From contig NW_002060961.1 in assembly GCF_000150275.1 (NCBI RefSeq), positions 855,436 to 884,620 of the forward strand: a stretch of 29,185 bases of DNA, written 5' to 3'. This DNA is from Trichoplax adhaerens. Taxonomy: Eukaryota > Placozoa > Uniplacotomia > Trichoplacea > Trichoplacidae. This document shows positions 1-11,500 of the stretch, piece by piece. Under the pieces are notes generated by a model. That model made no database searches, was not told the DNA's origin, and worked only from the letters and a program-made list of their open reading frames with translations. Position 1 is the first letter of the stretch; every line of letters starts with the position of its first letter. A program made the translations under genes and the position numbers.

Positions 1-945
1 TACTTTCTTCATGTTGCACTGGATCGATATCGATCGCAGTGTTGCCTACTGCTAGTAGATAGGTTGCCATTGGGGGGCTGATATTGTCCATCTTTTTCCT
101 CGATCTTGTCCATCCTTATTGCTTTGATTTCTTCCTTCTCCAATGGCGGAAAGATTGGCCTACCACTTGGACCTACAAGGGATGGATTTAGCTTTTACGG
201 CTATGGGTCCATTACTTTCTTCATGTTTGAACTGGATCGATACAAGTGATCGATATCGATCGTAGTGTTGCCTACTGCTAGTAGATAGGTTGCCTTTGGG
301 GGGGGGGCTGATATTGTCCATCTTTTTCCTCTATCTTGTCCATCCTTATTGCTTTGATTTCTTCCTTTTCTAATGGCGGAAAGACTGGCCTACCACTTTG
401 ACTTACAGCGATGGATTCCGATGTATTTTCGATCCTTATTGCTTCCATTACTTTCTTCATGTTGCACTGGATCGATATCGATCGCAGTGTTGCCTACTGC
501 TAGTAGATAGGTTGCCTTTGGGGGGGCTGATATTGTCCATCTTTTTCCTCTATCTTGTCCATCCTTGTTGCTTTGATTTCTTCCTTCTCCAATGGCGGAA
601 AGATTGGCCTACCACTTGGACCTACAAGGGATGGATTTAGCTTTTACGGCTACGGGTCCATTACTTTCTTCATGTTGAACTGGATCGATATCGATCGCAG
701 TGTTGCTTACTGCTAGTAGATAGGTTGCCATTGGGGGGATCATACTGTCCATCCTTGTTACTTTGATTTCTTCCTTCTCCAATGGCGGAAAGATTGGCTT
801 ACCACTTGGATCTACAAGGGATGGATTTAGCTTTTACGGCTATGGGTTGATTACTTTCTTCATGTTGAACTGGATCGATATAATAGGATAGCGATGACAG
901 TGTTTACTACTGCTCGTAGATACTCGTCGGTTTGTTGCCATGAAT
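1..945. repeat. Degenerate tandem array, about 212-base unit
   Basis: Between four and five copies of one unit lie head to tail. The anchor TACTTTCTTCATGTT recurs at about 1, 213, 449, 662 and 852, so the spacings are 212, 236, 213 and 190. Each unit contains a self-complementary ATCGATATCGAT stretch, a run of G near a GCTGATATTGTCCATC segment, and a CCAATGGCGGAAAGA segment. Copies differ by substitutions, G-run length and deletions. The open frames across it follow the repeat and carry no recognisable domain, so I treat them as chance. The array may continue to the left of the window. Confidence 0.9.
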
Positions 946-1194
946 TGTTGATGAGAAGGACGAGGAGGAGGATATCCACTTGAAAGCAATCCATTGCACA
1001 GTCTTTCAAGGCTTTCTTTTCAATCATACAATCTTGGCCATGAATTCATGACATTGGATTGAGAGCAGAGTCCAAACGCTTTGAGCGATCTTTCTCTACC
1101 TTTCTGACGACAGGATGGACATGTTGATTAACTCGAGCTCGGTTAAATTGATTGCTGATGCTGTAGTCTAGCCAAACAGAATGCAAGAAAGGAT

Positions 1195-1540
1195 TGTAGT
1201 TTAGACGACAACAGTCCATTCGTTTTCTCCTCCTCACCAATGCCCTTCTGTCTCATCCTTGGCAAGAATAAAACCTCCATTCCATTCTCCATCTTTTTAT
1301 CCATAGCACTTTTTAGCTGTGTCCCTTTAGATGACAACAGTCCATTTTTTTCCTCCTCACCAATTCCCTTCTGTCTCATCCTTGGCAAGAATAAAACCTC
1401 TGTTCCATTCTCCATCTGTTATCCATAGCACTTTTTAGCTGTCTTTCTTGAGACGACAACAGTCCATTCTTTTTCTCCTCCTCACCAATGCCCTTCTGTC
1501 TCATCCTTGGTAAAAGGAAAACCTCCATTCCATGATCCCT
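1195..1540. repeat. Tandem array, about 125-base unit, 2.6 copies
   Basis: The anchor GACAACAGTCCATT recurs near 1205, 1331 and 1454. It is followed each time by a pyrimidine-rich segment, a CTTCTGTCTCATCCTTGG segment and AAAACCTCC. The sequence family differs from the array that ends near 945. Short open frames on both strands repeat with the unit and are not credible genes. Confidence 0.88.
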
Positions 1541-1714
1541 TCTTTCTTCTTCTTGGATCCACTCACTTTTGAGCTCTTTTACTCTTTCAACTCGTTTGAA
1601 CTGACTGTATCAGTTGGATAGGGGTCTTTAGCAACATGTTCTTCTCATTTTCAAGCCTAGAATAGGCCAAGTGAGAAGAAGGATGACCAACCTAGGCACA
1701 GACATACACGTAGA

Positions 1715-2045
1715 CTGCATGGAAAATCAAATCGGCCTTCATCAACCCCTTTACACTAAATCTACAACCTTTCTCATCACATACATCCTATACGCTTTAA
1801 ATCAAGACGGCATGCAAAATCAAATCAGCCTGCATCAACTCCTTTACTTTGGGTCTACAAGTTTTCTCATGCAAAATCAAATCCGCCTGCATCAACTACT
1901 TTACTCTACCTTGTTGCGGCAGGCGTCTACAGCCTTTCTCATAACATACGCTCGCCTAGAATGCAAACGAAAATCCAATCAGCCTGCATTAACCACTTTA
2001 CTTTCCCTTTTTTTTTGGCGGCGTCTACAGGCTTTCTCATCACGT
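1715..2045. repeat. Short degenerate tandem array, four copies, 58-95 base spacing
   Basis: The segment ATGCAAAATCAAATC followed by GCCTGCATCAAC and CTTTACT recurs at about 1718 (mutated), 1810, 1868 and 1960. Between copies lies a CTACAACCTTTCTCATCACATA-like segment of variable presence. It is the third unrelated repeat family within the first 2 kb. Its open frames are repeat-derived. Confidence 0.8.
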
Positions 2046-2538
2046 TAGGAGAAATTATTGAAGCCAACCATTGCATCAAGTGATTGCCCATGGCTGGTAC
2101 CACGCCATGATCACTCCATTGCAATCCATCTCCACTGGTAGCCCAACGATTGCATTATTTGTGCAAGGAATCCATCTCCTCCATCTTCTTCTTGCTCTTT
2201 CAACTGCTGCCATTACCACCGTCGACAAGTTGATTCCATTGCTGGTACAAGATTGAGACAAAATTGCCTATTGCATTCAGGTAAGCATCAAACAGTTCAT
2301 GCATTATTAATGGCTTTTCCACCTTGAAGTTGGCTTTGTATCCTTGCATACCCTAGCCATCTTGCTCAATCTTCTTCAACTTTGCTTAGGATATTGGCAG
2401 CTTGCTTGTCCACCACAAAACCAATCCGCTCATTAGCCACATTTTCCTATTTCATGTGTGTCCATTCTCTATCAAGCTGTTGCTTTCAACCTTGAACAAT
2501 CCTTCCTTTTTTGAACTGCTGGTATTAATCCATCCTTC
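2046..2538. other. Upstream region of the INPP4 gene, no gene seen
   Basis: About 490 bases lie between the last upstream array and the first INPP4 coding exon. I see no protein similarity, RNA gene or clear core promoter element. The 5' untranslated region and promoter of INPP4 should lie here, but neither a transcription start nor an upstream non-coding exon can be placed from sequence alone. Confidence 0.5.
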
Positions 2539-5500
2539 ATGATGCGTTTCAATGAGAAAGAATTAACAAGCCTTGCCTTGTCGACATCGGTCCGATTCGA
2601 TAAAGAAGGCTGCTTATACATGTACGATCGTGAAGGCAAATATCTCAAGCGGACAGAAGGTAAGTTCGGCAATCATGTTGTCGCTTGTTCTACTGCTTGT
2701 TTTTTCTTTTCGCAAGCTGAGTTATGGTTGAGCAAGACCACTGTGGATTCCTTAGCAATCGTTTCAATCATGGCTTTCCCCGCTTGAGTAGACTGTCACA
2801 AAGATCCAACTACTAGACAGTACAAAATGGCATGAAAAGAGTGCCTAGCTACTGTCTTGTAGTTTTTTTTCTCTTTCCGTCGTTGATGCTATTGGATCTT
2901 TGTCCCACTAATGGCTTTCATTGTATCTTCTTACTCTTTTAACTTGTGTGATGGATGTTCTTTTTTCTTGTCCTGTATTTTGCGGTGTTATTTTGTTGAT
3001 GTGGATGATGGTGGCGGTGTTGATCTCTTGCTTTCATCAACTGCTTTCTCCTGTCTCTTTCATTTTGGGTGTAATGATGGCGTTTTCACACTTTCTTGAC
3101 AGTCTTTCTCCTAGCTTATTGACCTTCATCATGGCGTTTTCATGCTTTCTTGACAGTCTTTTCCCTCTCTCCTATTTTATTTTCGCCCTGACGATGGCGC
3201 TTTCATGCTTTCTTGATCGTCTTTTCTTGTAGTTTGTTTTCCCTAACGATAGCGTTTTCATGCTTTCTTGACCATCTTCTCTCTTGTACTGTATAATTCG
3301 TCCTGATGATGGCGTTTTCATGCTTTCTTCACCATCTTCTCTCTTGTACTGTATAATTCGTCCTGATGATGGCGTTTTCATGCTTTCTTGATCGCCTTCT
3401 CTCGTGTATGTAATTCCCTCTCCCTGATGATAGTATCTTCATACTTTCTTAGCCATCTTCTCTCCCATCTTATTCGCTATGATGATGGCATCTTCATACT
3501 TTCTTAGCCATCTTCTCTCCCATCTTATTCGCTATGATGATGGCATCTTCATACTTTCTCGACCATCTTCTCTCCAATCTTATTCGCTATGATGATGGTG
3601 TTTGCACGCTTTTCTTGACATGATTAGGCAGTATTTTTATTCGCCATGATGATGGCCATTTTCCTTTCTTGCTTGCTGCCTTTCTACCCTAGCCTCCCTG
3701 CGTCGTATTTTGTTGCTTGGATGATGGCGTTTCCATGATTAGTATCTTCCTTGTAAAGTACAGTAAGTTACTCAGTCTAAAGATGGCAATTTCAATTTCT
3801 TTTCACGCCTTCTTTATCCCTGCTGCCTCCCTAGCGAGTATTTGCCTTACTTGGATGATGGCGTTGAATACTTTCTTAACAGCATTCTCCTGTCTAGCAT
3901 TTTGCTCATCCTAATGATGGCGATATTTCTTTCTTTCATGCTTTTTTTTTAAGACAGTATCCTCCTTCTGCTCTAATGGCGCTTTCTTCTACTGTACACT
4001 GTACAGTATTTTATGTTTTCCTCCTTCATTTTACTCATGCTGATGATGACTATCTCTGTCTTATTATTATTTAAAATAGCCCATGATCCATGGTCATGAT
4101 TGCTATCTTACAATCTCTTCTTATTTTGACTACTATGTTCCATTTTCGTCTGTTATTGATTTATCCATCCTGATGATGAGTTATTCTATTTTCTATCATA
4201 GGTTTTATTGAACGATTATTTCGACTTAAAGGCAATATCCTACTGTATTTTCGATCCACCAAACGGGTAAGAACATGGCGATAAATGTATAGTATAGTGA
4301 TTTTTATTTTCAACACCAATCATCCATGTCCATCTCCGTTGAATCCTGCATCCTCCTTCGATACTCTTAAAGTATTGTAAGATAGCTTAGCATGATATAA
4401 GACATGAAATCAATCGTCCTCTTTCTCCCTTTTTTTTAAAAGCGATTTCGTCCTCTATCCAATAGAGAACTGTATTCAATTTGAACATTTTATTCCATCT
4501 TTTCACTTATCATTTTTTATTGGTTTATTTGGGGGGGAGGAAACTGGCTCCATCGACTCATCACTACTTTCAAAATGAAAACATTTTCCATCCATGCCTA
4601 GCAAAGTGATGATGATGATGGAATCAGTTTCCATCTCGCTATCCAATCACTCTGATTTCATGCTAGATTGATTTTGACTTGGTTTCCATTCTCTTGTACG
4701 AGGATTGAACAGAAAGTTGTCAAGGCTAATTGCAATGGTTGTCAATTTTATTAGTATCCTTTTGAATGTTGTGCATGGCCATGGATCGCTTGGCAATTTC
4801 AAACCATAGCGATCCAGGCCATCATCATTTTGATTTGCATGGGTCGATAGACAAGATGGTGATCTATTCTGTCCAATGCAATCGATTCTCAGCTGGCTAG
4901 CCTTCTATTTCCATGGAGGTGGTTAATTATCAACGACAGAAAGCGTGGGATTATTCGTCACCTTTGTGTTATTTTCCAACAATTTTTTATTTTCTATTCT
5001 ATACTGTATTAATTAACCCAAATGAATGAATGAATTATAATGAGCTAGACAACATAGTACAACATCTATTTCCCTAACAACGGGCAGGATGAGAATGGCT
5101 AGGTTAAGATGAAATAGTATAAGCCTATTTGGATGGGTTGGAGAAATATTAACTAACTGCACAATGAAGAGTAAGGACTTCTTCCGCGGTCACAATCCTA
5201 TTCTCCTGAATGAGGAGATTAATTGACTTACTGCTTCTTGTACAATATCATCATCAACATGCTGAGTGACGACATTATAGCTTTCCTACAAGGAAAGCTA
5301 TAATGTCTTAACAGTGTCGATAGGAGTTTAATGCCAACAAGTTGAAGAAAACTCCAGCGACGGTAGAATGTCATCCTTGATCTTGTTAGGGACGACGACG
5401 AGAATAGTCTTCACCATAGACTACTCGAGACAGAATATTATCCCTTACTCTTACCTTATCAGAGGAAAGGGATCAAAAATTGCAGTTTAACGGTAACCAT

Positions 5501-8500
5501 ATTCCTTAAGTCGTCTTTGCCTTAACATTATAGATCGACGAGAACAGTCTCTCGCCTTGAACAAAATGCTATCCTATTTAATATTATACGCTTCGATAGA
5601 AGCTTGATGAGAAAAATTGATAGACTCTGTCATTTCATTATCGACTTTCCAAGTGTCGAGAAGATCTCGTCTTGAAGGAAATGCCATCCTATTTTACTAC
5701 AGTAGTATACGCTTCGATAGGAGCTTGATAGAAAGTATTTTGCTATGTTAATTTCATCATCGACTTTCCTACTGACGAGAAACGTCTCGCCTTCATGGGA
5801 CAGGCCATCATGTCAATATGAGACAAGTGGACCAGAGTAGAAATCAGTTTGATTGCAAACACTTTGATAAAAGCTCATTCAGATGATCCTGCTATGATCG
5901 GACTTTTCCTACTACAAGAATATTCTCACGCTGGATTGAAAATAAAATTGACTACTAGCTTGGATACCAAGTATTTTGAGGTAACAGCTCAATATAACGG
6001 CGATGGCCTTGCGTTAGGAAAAATGGAATGACTGTACAATGGAAAAATGAACTTTTATAATCCTAAATGCAATAGTTTGGCTTTCGCCAACGAAATGGAC
6101 TTGCTATTGACAGCCAAACCAATGCCAACAACTCTCAAAATGGGAATAACCATTAGGAAAGGAAATATTGTTGACAATGGACAACCCATGTTGATGGCAA
6201 CGCCTTGTGTAACGATTCAATGACTGTTTAAACATGGACTTACGTAGCAGGAATAGCTTGGCTTTGAAGATTGGAAAAAATGTTGACAATCAACTTTATG
6301 CTTGCTCTACCATTGACAAAAGTTAATTACTAACGTATAGCTAGAGATGAGCATAAACCGATAATTTAATCCATTACAGGAGACTACTCTCATACGATTG
6401 CCAATAGCATGCTCACCCACTTTTCCAGCAGTCAACGCGATAGTGTTGACAAAGATCATGCCTACTAAGTTCAGAAAAGCTTCATGACGCTAGACAGTAG
6501 TCTGGGAATTTTCTTCATTAATAAAATAATATATCCATGTTTACAAATAAAATACCAACTGCCTTCACAAAAGGCCTTAATTACTCTCTCTACATCAAGC
6601 TGATGATATTGACTATGCAAATATTCTACTACGACACAATTACTCGTATGTTTATAAATGCAATGGCTACCAATGCCATTCGTATTCCTTTGTAAAAGTC
6701 TTAACTTATTCTACAATCATACTAATGAGAGTTACTAGGCAATATTCTGCCATGATGTAATTGTGTTTACAAGTACAATTGGTATTCCTTTCACAAAGTT
6801 TGAAGTTACTCTACAATCACACTAATGATCATGATGGCTACTAGGGACTATTCTTCCATTCAAAAATAATGTTTACAAGTGCAAGATGCCTACTCCGTTC
6901 AGCTTTTACATAAGGAATGGCGGTCAATATGTCATCGTGATACGTAATCCTTTCAGAAAAAGTCTTAACCTACTCTACAATCATACTGATGATAGTTGCA
7001 GAATATTGTGCACAAATGCTCATAGCTTGGAATAGGATTGGTAACCCTTTCAGGAAGGATTCAGTTATTCTTCAATCACACTAAGAATAGTTATTAGGAA
7101 ATATGACACAATTGCAGAATCATGCTTATTAATGACAGTTACTCGGCAATATTCTGTCATTAGAGGATAATGTTTACAAGTACGATGCCATTACAAAACC
7201 TCCATGACACTAAAAATAGACTGTGATAACAGTTGTTCAGGGAATATTCTTCATTAGAGAACAATTTCAATACGATGTTAAAGACTTTCTAATTCGAGAA
7301 CGAAGGAATGACTTATCCTACTAGCAGCCTGCAATAACTCTTGCTACAACTAGTCTAACATCCGAGAATGATACAATGGCTACAGACGAGTAGAATCAGA
7401 GAAGACTTGCATAGAGGCTCAATAACTCTACAAACTGGCAATGAGGAATGAGGTGTTTTGGAATACATGTACTCTATCATTCAAAAATGTTGGGACAGCT
7501 ATAAAATTCATTGCCCACTACTTTGGAAAGGCTGCATGACTCTATAAGCGAACTAGGATAAGGATGGCTTCAATTTTTAGATTGGAATGACTGCTATTAG
7601 AGAATAGCCTACTATTGCATAATGATTCAATAGCTAAAACTTACAGTAAATGCCTACGCTTTCATCAAGCTCCAATACTCTACAAGTTGATAACTTTGGT
7701 CACTACTTTGGTTATGTTTTGATCTCAATGTCAAATGGAAGACCGCCATAACATCATTTGGCGAAATCATCGTTGTTATGTGGGCGGTGCTACAAATCAA
7801 CTTGTTTACACAGTCCATCCGAACCATCTTCGCTAGTGACTTCCGCTTTTACACGCTACTCCTTGACTATGGATCTACTGGATAAAGTCATGGTTGTTGT
7901 TGTGATGTTGACATTATTCTTTAATTCAATGATTTTAGTCAGCCGGTCAATGCATTTGTAAGTAATGGCAAAGACATTGAGCACAACACAATGTAGTAAC
8001 CCAAAGTTTTTCGACTGTCAGTGATGGATGAATCATCATAATTTGAATCCCTTCTATCCATGAACCCATGCTTGCCTTTAATCTCTATTATTCATCGACA
8101 ATAGCGATTGAAAGCCTACGGTTAGATAGTATTGTTTATTCAATTGGGAATCTATTGGTAGCTATTGTTGTCTTAATCAATGACATAAGGAGAACACTAC
8201 TATTGATTAGATTAGAGGCTTGAATTAAAATTACTATTTTAAATCTCAATCTGATCTCCATCGATAACTGATCGAATGGTGATAACGAGAATAAAGATTC
8301 AAGGATGCCATTGAAAATTTTATAATACAATATGTTGTTCTAGTTGTAAATAATAGAATAGAATACATCAGTGATGTTGACAAAGAACTGAATAATTGTT
8401 TATTATTGTTGCTGTCATAGTAGTGATCGATGTACGGTGTAGTAAGTTCAAGTAGTAGCCTGTCTAGAATGATGCGTCGATTTGAAGTAAAATATTGAGA

Positions 8501-11500
8501 AGGTTGTGCACCAGCTGTGAAGAAAGATTGCTATCGAGTGAATGTCTTGTCCTCTTCATTGATATAGCAGTTTAAACTACCAAGAACAAGTTATAGACGA
8601 ATTTAGCAAATAGCAGCAAAGTACAAACTTAAAGTAGTTTCATGTTATAGCCTTTCTGGGATTACTTAAAGATTGAAATAAATCAGCTGGTAAGAAAGAC
8701 TAGAGATTGAATGAACGTAGACTACTGTTGTATGTATCCACAATTAAGGGAGCAGCTTCATATGGTAGTCTTTAATAGATCACGTATTGGTTAAAGTAAA
8801 ATGAGTATATCACCTCATAATTGCCAATCTGGCTAGAGAAGAGTAGACATAAATGAATGCGGGTTATGTTGTCTTCATGATCGATATACAAATCTTATAC
8901 GATAATAGTCTTTTCAGAATAACGTATAAATTAAATCATCAAATTAGAAATATACTATCTGACAATGAGTACTGGATTTAATGAATGTTTGTTATCGTAG
9001 TACTGGATTAATCTCGTAAGCCAACAGCGAAATAGTAGTCTTTGGAGAATTACGTATAGGCTGAAAGTAGAATGAATCGAAACATTCTATACTAGCGTGT
9101 AATACAGAATTTCATTTGAATAAACATGATGATTTTGATACTGCTTGGAACTATATGACCATTTTAGCTATCAAAGGGAGGATAGTCTTTCTTGCATTGT
9201 GCAGAAATTGGAAATCAGTTGAAATACGCTATCCTCTAATTCCTAACTGGTAATGAAGCATAGAATTGGAATTCATGCCGTCATCTGGTTATTGATCGAC
9301 ATGACAATTTTAGCTGTCAAGGGTTTAATCAACACTTACTAAGATATACAGTTCTAATATCATCACTATAGTATATTCCCTGACACAGAACTACTGTTAT
9401 TAGCTGAAATTAGGACAAAGGGTTAGTCTTTTTACTGTAGAATTACCCATACTTTGGTAGTTCAATGAATCAAAACATTGTATGACTAGTTGGCAAGGAA
9501 GAGAATGGGATTGAATTTATTCATTATCTTCTTATTTGATTGATATGTAGTTTCAGCTGTCTTGGAATAGTCTTCCTTTAGTAGAATTACCCATAGGTTG
9601 GAACATTGCATAATAGCTGGCAAGAAATAATGAGATTGAATTAACGTTACTAGCATACCCATATTATATACGAGTATAACTTTTCATCATTATCACAGCT
9701 TCAGCTTCTAAATACTACCGTAGTCTGTTAAGAGTAACGCAGATGTTGAAAGTAAAATAAATTGCGTAAAAGTAAGAAATTTTAATTAGCTGACAAGGAA
9801 AAATGCAATAGAATAAATAATTATTGGCGTGCCATTGATCGGAAATGAAATGAATCATAAAATTGTATTCTAGCTGGCAATGGAGAGTGGGATGAAGTAC
9901 TGCTATTGTCGTATTAACTTATTGATCAATATGTCGGCTTCAACATTTTCAAGTAATTAATTCTCAAGAATAACATATGCATTAGTAAAATCTGTATAGC
10001 AGGAATAATCGCAACAAACAGTAAGAAGCGAAAGTGCGGCTAGTGAGGTGTAAACAAGCCGCTTATGAATGCGAGTATTATCGTTATTGTTCTGCTTGCA
10101 TTGGCCAAGTTTATCTGGATGCAATGATGTATACATAAGAAGGATTAAAAGATCATTGCATTTATTTTTATCATTATAATTTTATTATGGACAAACTGAG
10201 TTTATACTACCCACTTGCGGTATTTTCCTAAAGCCTTTGTAGATTGGTAACCCTGATTCAGTTCTAATTACAATTATAGAAAGGTTATCTACATTTCTCC
10301 TGTCACCTACGCGTGATTGAAGAAGAATGGATACTTTTATTAAAATACAATCAATCCTTTTTGACGTCATCTTGTGACAGAATGAAAGGAAAATGAGATT
10401 TATAATGATGTTAAACGCATTTACTTACTTATATGCTTGATTGTTATTGATTAGGATTCAACGCCGTTAGGATGCTTTATATTAGAAACTTGTAAAGTTG
10501 AAGAGTGTCTAAGTGTTGATAAAGAATTTACTTTTAATCTACGTGAGTACTATTCGTACTTTAATAGCTTTTACATTGCTTTCTATTTATCATCTCTACA
10601 AGGGTTACTGTATTTCTCTGACTTTATGTTATCAATGCTGGAACATTAAATATTCTATTTTCCTTCAGGTTTTGGTGGTGATGAAACCAGACCAGTTTGC
10701 TTAGCAGCAATATCAGGAGAGGAATACCGATCGTGGATAAGTGCCATTGAAACTGCTAGGTAGATATCTTTAAATGATACAGCCCATAAACGTGTGATCA
10801 TAAGCGTTATTATACCTGTTCAACTCAGAACATATGTATACTGGAATAAGACATCGTAGTGATTCTTCAGTCCTTGTGATTTACAATTCGTATCGCAAAG
10901 TTATTTACTTTACGAAAATTGCCACATCTTAAGTTATGCAGGTTTAAGGAATCGTGTACTATCATTACGCACTGAACTAGAAGACGTACGAAAATCGATG
11001 AAGGTACAACGCCATTTATTGTAGTACTTTTTGAATCCAATGGCATAATTTAGACAATTTTCGATTATTATTGTATAAAAACAATGTTTGCCTAAGTACT
11101 GACTTCATATTGAAGTACCCCCCGTTCTAACTCGCTTATTATTCCATCATAGCCTGTTTCGTTATATCCTAATTCAGGGGATAAAAATTCCGACTTTGGT
11201 ATGTCAATGTTAACTGCATTCAATTTTGTAATAATAGACATTGATTTTGATGACTTGTTCAAACAATGTAAAGTAATCATCAATATCCGCAATTTTCCTC
11301 TAGGTGATATTCATGGGATCGAAATATTAATTGGTACAATACCTTTCAATATAGCCAAACACTTCTCGCAATGTTATAATATCATTACAATCTTCTATCA
11401 TGTTGCAGAATGTTCATTAGCTACAAGTTCTTTCAATTCGCCTCCAAGTACATATATATCATTAAGTATTCTTACTGCAAATAAGCATATATTTTGGCTG

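Larger units (their letters stand above)
4267..10454. other. INPP4 intron 2 (6.2 kb), mostly old tandem repeats
   Basis: This intron splits the PH domain between the residues LLYFRSTKR and DSTPLGCF. It starts with GTAAGA directly after position 4266 and ends with TTGATTAG at 10454. The phase is 0 on both sides. It holds at least three diverged tandem families (near 5520-5850, 6380-7330 and 8440-10010) and one perfect hairpin, all listed separately. The stretches 4267-5160 and 7330-8440 are AT-rich with nothing recognised. No nested gene is supported. Confidence 0.8.

Noticed and set aside
3172-3381. A - strand frame with a repeating [16 protein letters not shown] peptide.
   Set aside because: It is simply the translation of the 60-base tandem repeat (60 is a multiple of three, so the frame persists) and lies inside INPP4 intron 1.
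5849-6031. A 60-codon frame in INPP4 intron 2 whose product vaguely resembles a strand of a mitochondrial porin (MIGL, GLKIKL and SLDTKY segments).
   Set aside because: Its start overlaps a further copy of the local 120-base repeat, the match needs several gaps and fits two different parts of the porin about equally, and the frame soon meets stops. I keep it as chance similarity.
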